Shown piece after piece: positions 20,101 to 20,894 of a DNA stretch of 20,894 bases (position 1 is the first letter of the stretch; every line of letters begins with the position of its first letter). The translations under genes and the position numbers were made by a program. Under the pieces are notes generated by a model. The model searched no databases and was not told where the DNA came from. It saw only the letters and a program-made list of their open reading frames with translations. The stretch spans positions 199,627-220,520 of the forward strand of contig MU646759.1 in the NCBI GenBank assembly GCA_026770585.1, given 5' to 3'. The stretch comes from Baffinella frigidus (Eukaryota; Cryptophyceae; Cryptomonadales; Baffinellaceae).

Positions 20101-20894
20101 TTGGCACGAGACAGCTGGGGCGTGGGTGGACGGGCGCCGGGTGTGCGCGGCGAGGGCGGCAGCTGTCAGAAGGCGGTTGATGCTCAGCGGAATGACAAAT
20201 TGGCGCGACATAGCTGCCTTCTTGCGGTATGGGCGTGATGTGTGCGAGGCGAGGGCGGCGGGATATCGGGTGGGGGGGATGCGGGAGGTGGTGTCATCCT
20301 GGGCGGCGGTTCCGCGTTCTCGCGTGCTGTCGAACGGAGATGAGCGTGCAGCGGAGGTTGGAGGCAAGAAGCCTCTGCAACCTCTGCAACGCGCGCTCGG
20401 ACCAGCCGTCACGGACGATGCAGATTCAGGTTATGAACCTTCAGGACTCCAAACATTTAACACGCGTCGTGCGGGCCGACGAACGCTCCGGAAGGCGATG
20501 ATCGAGTGGGTGTGCTGGTGCGCGACGCGGCGGCGCCTCACCAACCGCGCGCGCGCCGTCTTTTTTCGCCGCACCCGGCGCTTGTCGGTCGCGTGTTTTT
20601 TTTCCTGGAAGGAGATGGTGCGGGAGGTGCACGAGGGGCGCGTGTGGGGGACGCGGTGGGCGACGCACATGGACAGGGTGGGGCGGCGCTGGGCGCGGCG
20701 CGCGCTGCTGCGGTGGCGGTCTGCGTGCATCGCGCCGAGAGCTGCGTCCGTGCAGGCGCGCTTGTTCGCGGAGTTCGATGATCACGTCCCTCCTCTCAGT
20801 CACGTCCCTCTTGACCACGTCCCTCCGGTGCCGCGGGAGGCTGCGAGGAGTTTTGGTCGAAGAATCGAACAGTACGTTGCGGAAGGTGGCCCGG
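2781..20894 (+). CDS. Giant Sfi1-like centrin-binding repeat protein, 3'-partial
   Basis: Ten exons: 2781-2909, 3140-4416, 4874-5009, 6123-8650, 8938-10138, 10598-11949, 12411-13355, 14122-14241, 14484-16149 and 16601-20894 (open at the window edge). All junctions are GT-AG and in phase, giving about 4,549 codons with no stop. Residues 1 to about 170 are Pro/Glu/Ala-rich. The rest is about 120-130 helical repeats with the Sfi1 signature: small or hydrophobic residues, then W followed by R/K/A, very often 33 residues apart, with basic residues between. Sfi1 repeats each bind one centrin and build long calcium-sensitive filaments at spindle poles, basal bodies and contractile fibres. Yeast Sfi1 has about 20 repeats; only giant ciliate relatives approach this size. 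An acidic coiled-coil linker lies near residues 2850-2960. A basal-body root or rhizoplast scaffold is the likely role (inference). Start and 5' exon are the least certain parts. Confidence 0.75.
3140..4416 (+). CDS. Exon 2: Pro/Glu-rich N-terminus and first Sfi1 repeats
   Basis: The acceptor is TGTGTCCAG, preceded by CCCTGACCCTAACC like the gene's other introns. The first part (about 3140-3520) is disordered and Pro/Glu/Gln-rich and contains two copies of a module of about 25-30 residues: SPEPQQPQQERWMPAAPRQP and SPEPQPERRVQAAPRH. From about 3530 the repeats begin: FSAWQQH, VLGGWAAH, CFGAWSRW, AFDAWVQL, IFAKWAAR, TFDAWAER, VAAWGAR and FVKWEGL, about eight in all. The exon ends GGACACG with a GTGAGC donor at 4417, phase 2. 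The open frame itself extends upstream of 3140, but that part reads like intron. Confidence 0.75.
4417..4873 (+). other. Intron 2 with internal duplications
   Basis: GTGAGC to CTGCAG, 457 bp, phase 2. It lacks heptamer arrays and is built of local duplications. The donor neighbourhood GACACGGTGAGCGG recurs at about 4523, creating a decoy donor at 4528. A block of about 55 bp around CGTTCCGATCCGCGGGCTG occurs at about 4492 and 4751. A decayed copy of the next exon's beginning, with its own acceptor-like CAG, lies at about 4788-4843. Confidence 0.65.
4788..4843 (+). pseudogene. Decayed copy of exon 3's 5' end with duplicated acceptor
   Basis: CACGCAG followed by GATCCTCGCACGAGAGGTGG repeats, with a few changes, the CTGCAG and GATCCACGCTCGAGAGGTGG that open exon 3, through the GTGGGAGCACACGC stretch. 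The offset is about 86 bp, with CATTCCCTCTCTGATCCC between. It is a partial tandem duplication spanning an intron-exon boundary. Using this acceptor would place the downstream sequence in a different frame, so I treat it as non-coding. Confidence 0.55.
4874..5009 (+). CDS. Exon 3: two Sfi1 repeats
   Basis: A 136-bp exon after GTTTGCACTGCAG, phase 2 in and phase 0 out. It encodes REVAATWWEHTHAMRAQTRR and then a second repeat ending VLRRVWRVWSE, with the donor GTGCAC at 5010. Its 3' part has two further decayed copies downstream in the next intron (about 5163-5208 and about 5544-5797), which suggests the exon was tandemly duplicated and the extra copies lost function. The neighbouring exons join in frame without the copies. 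Confidence 0.7.
5163..5208 (+). pseudogene. Decayed exon-3 copy A
   Basis: GCGGCGGGAGGGTTCTGAGG, then AGGGTGTGGCACGTCTGGAG, matches the end of exon 3 with few changes and is followed by a GCGAG-GTTGAT donor-like junction. The paralogous frame (VLRRVWHVWSE) is intact, but there is no acceptor in the right phase in front of it; it is abutted by the GGGTTGA array. I read it as a relic exon. Confidence 0.5.
5437..5544. mobile_element. Foldback/MITE-like element 1
   Basis: The 15-bp terminal inverted repeats are TCTATCCCTTAAGTG (5437-5451) and its exact complement at 5530-5544. Inside are the palindrome GGGTCAA-AA-TTGACCC and several TCCTAGG motifs. It sits within a decayed exon-3 copy: GCGCAGGA on its left and GCGGACGCGGAGGATCG on its right correspond to contiguous sequence in exon 3. 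No coding capacity. The target duplication is not obvious. Confidence 0.6.
5544..5797 (+). pseudogene. Decayed exon-3 copy B, split by insertions
   Basis: GGACGCGGAGGATCGCCCAA, GTCAAGCGGCGGGAGGGTTC and on to GGCGGGTGT, then after the element at 5617-5782, GTGTGGAGCGAG-GTTGATCCC. Together these reproduce the second half of exon 3 and its donor. The insertion breaks the reading frame, so this copy cannot be coding. Confidence 0.6.
5617..5782. mobile_element. Foldback/MITE-like element 2 with 4-bp target duplication
   Basis: 166 bp, almost entirely two inverted arms of about 80 bp. The left arm carries AACGGCCTGAAAATGGGGTA and the right arm its complement, with matching TAGTTAGGC, GGATTGCCTAGG and CCTCCTACCG segments. 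It is flanked by GTGT on both sides (5613-5616 and 5783-5786). The uninserted paralogue in exon 3 reads GCGGGTGTGGAGCG with one GTGT, so the boundaries are well supported. It has no ORF and must have been moved by an enzyme encoded elsewhere. Confidence 0.8.
6029..6100 (+). pseudogene. Duplicated acceptor and start of exon 4
   Basis: CCCTCAACCAG followed by GTGACACGCGACGCCCTAGT and onward to GAAGCCCTCACAATCGCC repeats, with scattered changes, the junction at 6122/6123 and the first 65 or so bases of exon 4. The offset of 94 bp is not a multiple of three, so reading straight through from this acceptor shifts the frame. It is a tandem duplication across a splice site that leaves two competing acceptors. 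Confidence 0.6.
6123..8650 (+). CDS. Exon 4: about 26 Sfi1 repeats
   Basis: 2,528 bp. It follows CTCCCGCAG in phase 0 and ends GCGCGGAG with a GTGACC donor at 8651 (phase 2). The first residues (VARDALTRGTISRLLDESEA) continue directly from exon 3. Repeats include LLEWSHA, ALDRWRGA, AFETWRAS, AMEGWNTV, VVGAWWGA, AFQAWARS, ALGGWGGV, AFYLWREI, CFTTWGGV and ALSRWRDA. From 7512 on, three consecutive 33-residue repeats form a 297-bp higher-order unit that is itself tandemly repeated. The first half of the exon is more diverged, so it is the older part. Confidence 0.85.
7512..8590 (+). repeat. 297-bp coding higher-order repeat (3 x 33 residues)
   Basis: Copy 1 is 7512-7808 and copy 2 is 7809-8105, each exactly 297 bp. 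Copy 3 starts at 8106 and is irregular: it lost a few codons after AFEFW, gained a partial internal duplication (LTCFQLWREIWACASLFWKR) and has a doubled ALSRWRDAC segment. Each unit carries three tryptophans exactly 33 residues apart (AFHHW, CFTTW, ALSTW in copy 2). The protein-level identity between copies marks recent unequal exchange. Confidence 0.85.
8651..8937 (+). repeat. Intron 4 of degenerate heptamers
   Basis: 287 bp, GTGACC to CTCAACCAG, phase 2. Almost its whole length is CCCTAAA, CCCTGAA, CGCTAAA, CCCTACA and related 7-bp units, ending in CCCTCAACCAG so that the repeat itself provides the pyrimidine tract and acceptor. Confidence 0.8.
8938..10138 (+). CDS. Exon 5: about 11 Sfi1 repeats
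   Basis: 1,201 bp, phase 2 in and phase 0 out; the donor GTGCTC is at 10139 after CGCTGTGAG. Repeats are ALDDWREA, ACRVWQGV, VLEDWREA, ACRVWRDA, VWRGWWEG, TCSAWARV, SVELWRSV, ALAAWLDV, VLSSWHEA, AIAGWGGV and VFDGWCRA. The first four form two copies of a 66-residue pair. Between tryptophans the sequence is strongly basic (RRVLRRACRVW), as in Sfi1-type helices. The frame runs on to a stop at 10178-10180, but a C-run and heptamers follow, so I end the exon at the GT. Confidence 0.8.
9083..9478 (+). repeat. 198-bp coding duplication (2 x 33 residues)
   Basis: GCGCTTGACGATTGG at 9083 and GTGCTGGAGGATTGG at 9281 begin two 198-bp units, each encoding a DWREAA repeat followed by an ACRVW repeat. Shared blocks include LRRACRVW and RALE(G/N)RA. 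It is a dimeric higher-order unit, intermediate between the 99-bp and 297-bp units elsewhere in the gene. Confidence 0.75.
10139..10597 (+). other. Intron 5 with perfect telomere-type array
   Basis: 459 bp, phase 0. A C-run and unique sequence are followed by a perfect (CCCTAAA) array at about 10235-10297. A unique segment of about 90 bp (10298-10390) comes next, then degenerate CCCTGAA/CCCCCCACC text. The intron ends CCAACTCGCACCAG at 10597. Confidence 0.75.
10235..10297 (+). repeat. Perfect interstitial telomere-type repeat, about 9 x CCCTAAA
   Basis: An uninterrupted run of the plant/green-algal telomere heptamer in CCCTAAA orientation. The other introns carry decayed versions, so this run is either young or recently re-expanded. 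It lies inside a gene, so it is not a chromosome end. Confidence 0.9.
10598..11949 (+). CDS. Exon 6: about 13 Sfi1 repeats, regular 33-residue array
   Basis: 1,352 bp, phase 0 in and phase 2 out. It starts GTC-TCA-GTC-GAG-CAG (VSVEQQ) and ends GCGGCCAG with donor GTGTTC at 11950. Two runs of strictly 99-bp repeats carry AVAAWVAG, AVTAWVAG, TLSAWVVV, SLSAWTAG and then AFSRWCEE, ALVAWAAE, AFSAWFVK, SLAAWMAG, each followed by (D)LRR-E-GRERRA and LRRRI. One repeat has lost its tryptophan (AFSRCKEE, about 11474). Beyond the GT the frame is open but reads into AT-rich non-repeat text, so the exon is ended here; the junction to 12411 is in phase. Confidence 0.8.
10952..11290 (+). repeat. 99-bp coding tandem array, run 1
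   Basis: The tryptophan codons fall at 10970, 11069, 11168 and 11267, exactly 99 bp apart. Units share the AW core, a LRR(E/Q)E-G-ERRA linker and an LRRRI helix. This is the basic Sfi1 unit length. Confidence 0.85.
11552..11905 (+). repeat. 99-bp coding tandem array, run 2
   Basis: The tryptophan codons fall at 11570, 11669, 11768 and 11867, again exactly 99 bp apart, with ADLRRAERGRERRA linkers close to those of run 1. The two runs are separated by more diverged repeats, so they probably descend from one array split by a local insertion or exchange. Confidence 0.85.
11950..12410 (+). other. Intron 6, with an imperfect direct repeat
   Basis: 461 bp, GTGTTC to CTCCCAACAG, phase 2. The first 190 bp are AT-richer unique sequence with T and A runs. 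Then two imperfect copies of a block of about 120 bp follow (about 12140-12240 and 12268-12350), sharing ACAGACTTCACACCAGCACA, CCCTCT, TAGTCAAC and CTCC(T)GTGTG-type text. A short CCCTAACCC stretch and a C-run precede the acceptor. Confidence 0.65.
12411..13355 (+). CDS. Exon 7: about 8-9 Sfi1 repeats
   Basis: 945 bp with phase 2 on both sides. It begins with VAAQQARHANEHRASDTLRS and contains LLAAWMSV, VLDAWRGD, ALRAWARS, AWAGWAAR, AWDAWVER, VRTWRTA, ILCSWCDA and VVEAWWGV. One repeat has Leu in place of Trp (AFIGLCRA). It ends ACTGCCAG with a GTCTGA donor at 13356; the frame then reads into GGGTTTAGGG-type intron text. Spacing is more irregular than in exons 4 and 6, so this is an older region. 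Confidence 0.75.
13548..13581 (+). repeat. Dispersed element fragment shared with intron 9
   Basis: GAGAGATTGATAATTTATTG followed by CCAAACAACCAGCG matches the right arm of the inverted repeat at 16432-16465 with two differences. The same sequence in two introns of one gene indicates a mobile or repeatedly copied element. Confidence 0.7.
13602..13797. mobile_element. Foldback element in intron 7
   Basis: The left arm GTGTTAGAGCTAT, CCGGTAGG and CTTGTCGCGTTTTCGA pairs with the right arm at about 13748-13797 with few mismatches over about 45-50 bp. The inner AT-rich part also folds loosely. ACACAAGTCG appears both just left of the element and at its right end, so the exact boundary and any target duplication are ambiguous. 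No credible ORF. Confidence 0.6.
13895..14090 (+). repeat. CCCTCAA/CCCTCCA minisatellite
   Basis: 7-bp units, first CCCTCAA and then mostly CCCTCCA, with a few CCCCACA/CCCCACG variants. Its translation (LHPPPST-type) is an artefact. It serves as the pyrimidine-rich end of intron 7. Confidence 0.85.
14122..14241 (+). CDS. Exon 8: single-repeat exon, probable duplicate
   Basis: 120 bp, phase 2 on both sides, so inserting or skipping it keeps the frame. It encodes RERGVLEAWRDAVARGRVMR and then RWAMHVDAVA, ending GTTGCCAG with a GTTGGA donor. This closely resembles the last part of exon 7 (LERGVVEAWWGVVVEGRVGR, then WARHEDATA and ACTGCCAG), including the donor region. Exon 8 therefore looks like a duplicated piece of exon 7. 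Confidence 0.7.
14242..14483 (+). repeat. Intron 8, CCCTCCA minisatellite
   Basis: 242 bp, phase 2. It is almost wholly CCCTCCA/CCATCCA/CCACCCT 7-bp units (14250-14420), then CCCCAAA units, ending CCCCAAACCAG. It resembles the end of intron 7, as expected if exon 8 and its flanking intron were duplicated together. Confidence 0.85.
14484..16149 (+). CDS. Exon 9: about 13 Sfi1 repeats and an acidic coiled-coil linker
   Basis: 1,666 bp, phase 2 in and phase 0 out; donor GTGCGA at 16150. The first block has ALRAWLRT, LRAWRALV, VTRAWQRV, MLRAWRDA, VTRAWATV, FLAAWRRR, AWAGWKGV, LLAWGTF and AFWGWAAA. At about 15415-15770 the basic repeats give way to an acidic stretch (VEEDHAADDDDAGSTTDASG) and a predicted coiled coil (VEQLEELVRELLEEKSFADA and on to KLTEELSRARARVETRV). 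Repeats then resume: HWRLWVDR, LREAWERV, VSRWRLGA and VVRAWHAA. The linker could be a flexible hinge or dimerisation segment. An optional in-frame intron may lie at 15490-15618. Confidence 0.8.
15490..15618 (+). other. Optional in-frame intron or frame-shifted repeat remnant
   Basis: GTAGGT at 15490 is one of the better donor matches in the gene and AGGCAAG precedes 15619. The interval is 129 bp, phase 0 at both ends, so it can be kept or removed without changing frame. Within it, GCGATGGTGGGGTGGAAGGA matches the AMVGWKE module of exon 10 base for base, but read in another frame. Kept as coding here because the frame is open. Confidence 0.35.
16150..16600 (+). other. Intron 9 with a foldback element
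   Basis: 451 bp, GTGCGA to ATGGCAG, phase 0. It has no heptamer arrays. It contains two near-copies of AATGCTCCCCCTGTCC(C/T)GGCGT (about 16246 and 16273), a short palindrome CCGTTCCAGCCTGGAACAGT, and the long inverted repeat at 16340-16484. The open frame of exon 9 runs through the intron to a TGA in 16606-16608, but the text is unlike the repeats and exon 10 starts in phase at 16601. Confidence 0.65.
16340..16484. mobile_element. Foldback/MITE-like element, 53-bp arms
   Basis: The left arm 16340-16392 starts AAGGCATGTGCGGCGCTGAC and the right arm 16432-16484 is its reverse complement with two mismatches, around a 39-bp loop. Part of the right arm recurs in intron 7 (13548-13581). No ORF. 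The very high arm identity suggests a recent insertion or ongoing correction. Confidence 0.75.
16601..20894 (+). CDS. Exon 10: about 43 Sfi1 repeats, open at the window edge
   Basis: From the acceptor ATGGCAG, phase 0, the frame GTG-TGT-GAC-GAT-ATG is open for 1,431 codons to the last base. I translated it throughout and met no stop. It consists of about 43 tryptophan repeats, most organised in a 123-residue supermodule. Typical segments are SVRIQGRAMVQWRRVVRQRD, VVWRSSDVRAVGGAMVGWKE, RRRLCTAMFGWRDTA and GGMREVLLAWA. Near 20300-20450 the array stops at a non-repeat linker (containing TDDADSGYEPSG). More diverged repeats follow (AMIEWVCW, CFFSWKEM, LLRWRSAC), then a tail with DHVPPLSHVPLDHVPP. 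A possible donor GAAG-GTGGCC lies at 20886, so the exon may end just before the edge. Confidence 0.85.
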   Translation, partial: MCDDMRVSRLEKTLTGVFSKWAAYLAREKDLGGTRHSVRIQGRAMLRWRRVVRLRDESAMLGFSSMVSRSSDVRAEGGAMARWKEAVRWKHIARKLTDRSAWRNLWLAVIYWRDTAAAWVDGRRVCEERAAARRVGGMREVLLAWAMRETDTDLGGTRNSVRIQGKALLRWRRVVRQRDESARLQRSAVVWRSSGVRTVGGAMSGWKEAVRWAHTARKVSERSIRRRLCTAMFGWRDTAGAWVEARRGCAEKTASHRLGGMREVLLAWARESQDKDLGGTRNSVRIQGRAMVQWGRAVRQRGESSRLGRSAIVWRSSVVRAVGGAMVGWKEVVLWGHNARKVTGRAVRRRLCTAMFGWRDTAGAWVEARRGCAEKTASHRLGGMREVLLAWAWASQDTDHGGMRNSVRMLGRVMVHWRRVVRQRDSTGFAERRALLWHSVRIQGRALLRWRRVVLQRDEAVKLGRCAVVWRSSDVRAVGGAMVGWKEVVLRERNSREMAERAVRRRLLTAMSGWRDTAAALRYGRRVCESRTERSVRGRLLTAIVTWRATAAALWCRREAIQSKAAALRMGEMRVGFVAWALVSKDEGLGGMRNSVRLKGRVVVQWRWVVRQRDAAVCGERRALMWHSVRIQRRGLLRWRWVLRQRDESSRLEWRTVVWRSSQVRAVGATLVGWKEVVWGECRALLSRSSELRSMGRAMVGWKEVIWWVHTLITVTARAIRRRLCMAMGGWRDTVSAWVDGRLLCELSAAMRLTVVTREALLAWASALKDKDLGGARNRVRIQGRAMVQWRWVIRTRDAAARGERCAVVGRLSDVRAVGRAMVGWKDVVRWEQNASNAAERAVRRRLLRSGMTSWRAIAASLRYGRRVCESRTEKNVGKRLVTAMTGWRDIAASLGYGRDVCASRAAADRVGGMREVLWAWAGLSKDENHRGEGKSVRVQGRAMVHWRRVVQQRAESTRLGRCAVVSRSSEVRAVGGAMVGWRDIVRWEHTARKVTHRAVRTRLCVALLSWKSEASAVRYGREVFESRASARRVGGMREVLEAWAWASKERDLGGTRNRVRIQGRAMVQWRRIVRQRDAAARGKWLAAVWRSSDVRAVGGAMVGWRDVVRWRHAARKTAEQAVARRRMCAAMAGWRGTAVARRCKRRVYESRTDRAVRRRLCTVVIYWHETAGAWVDGRRVCAARAAAVRRRLMLSGMTNWRDIAAFLRYGRDVCEARAAGYRVGGMREVVSSWAAVPRSRVLSNGDERAAEVGGKKPLQPLQRALGPAVTDDADSGYEPSGLQTFNTRRAGRRTLRKAMIEWVCWCATRRRLTNRARAVFFRRTRRLSVACFFSWKEMVREVHEGRVWGTRWATHMDRVGRRWARRALLRWRSACIAPRAASVQARLFAEFDDHVPPLSHVPLDHVPPVPREAARSFGRRIEQYVAEGGP
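16688..20122 (+). repeat. 369-bp coding supermodule (123 residues, four repeats)
   Basis: The DLGG(T)RNSVRIQG landmark starts at 16688, 17057, 17426, 17795, 18362, 18914, 19385 and 19754. The steps are 369, 369, 369, 567, 552, 471 and 369 bp. A full module has four tryptophans spaced 35, 29, 33 and 26 residues (sum 123). The longer steps contain extra partial copies, for example a doubled HSVRIQGRALLRWRRVV block near 17910 and a doubled AMVGWKEV block near 18690. Near-identical stretches at 17278-17415 and 17647-17784 show recent homogenisation. Confidence 0.9.

Overview
The window is nuclear DNA of a eukaryote, most likely a microalga. Exons are GC-rich and joined by GT-AG introns, and introns are packed with degenerate 7-bp arrays built on the plant/green-algal telomere heptamer (CCCTAAA/TTTAGGG). 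No bacterial-style operon, rRNA, tRNA or CRISPR is visible. A prasinophyte-type green alga is a reasonable guess, but the sequence alone does not fix the lineage. Layout: (1) 1-976 holds no supportable gene, only a perfect 20-bp-arm palindrome, a cluster of short dispersed repeats and a probable foldback element. (2) 977-2112, minus strand, is a small two-exon gene for a predicted secreted protein of about 186 residues: a signal peptide followed by one laminin IV (laminin B)-like domain, split by an intron full of heptamer arrays. (3) 2113-2780 is a divergent intergenic/promoter stretch. (4) About 2781 to the right edge, plus strand, is one giant gene. I reconstruct ten exons whose splice phases all agree (0, 2, 0, 2, 0, 2, 2, 2, 0). 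They give about 4,549 codons and the frame is still open at base 20894. The last exon alone runs 16601-20894 (1,431 codons) without a stop. The protein is made of roughly 120-130 tryptophan-anchored repeats of the Sfi1 / centrin-binding type (A-hydrophobic-x-x-W-R-x-x-V, usually 33 residues apart), interrupted by a Pro/Glu-rich N-terminal region and an acidic coiled-coil linker. This architecture fits a calcium-responsive centrin scaffold of the basal-body/flagellar root or rhizoplast type, like yeast Sfi1 and the giant centrin-binding proteins of ciliate contractile lattices. That function is inference. The gene is a record of its own growth: 99-bp, 198-bp, 297-bp and 369-bp coding units are amplified within exons; a short symmetric exon looks like a duplicate of the end of the preceding exon; and introns hold decayed exon copies, duplicated splice acceptors and several foldback/MITE-like insertions. 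One of these has a clean 4-bp target duplication, provable against its uninserted paralogue in the same window.
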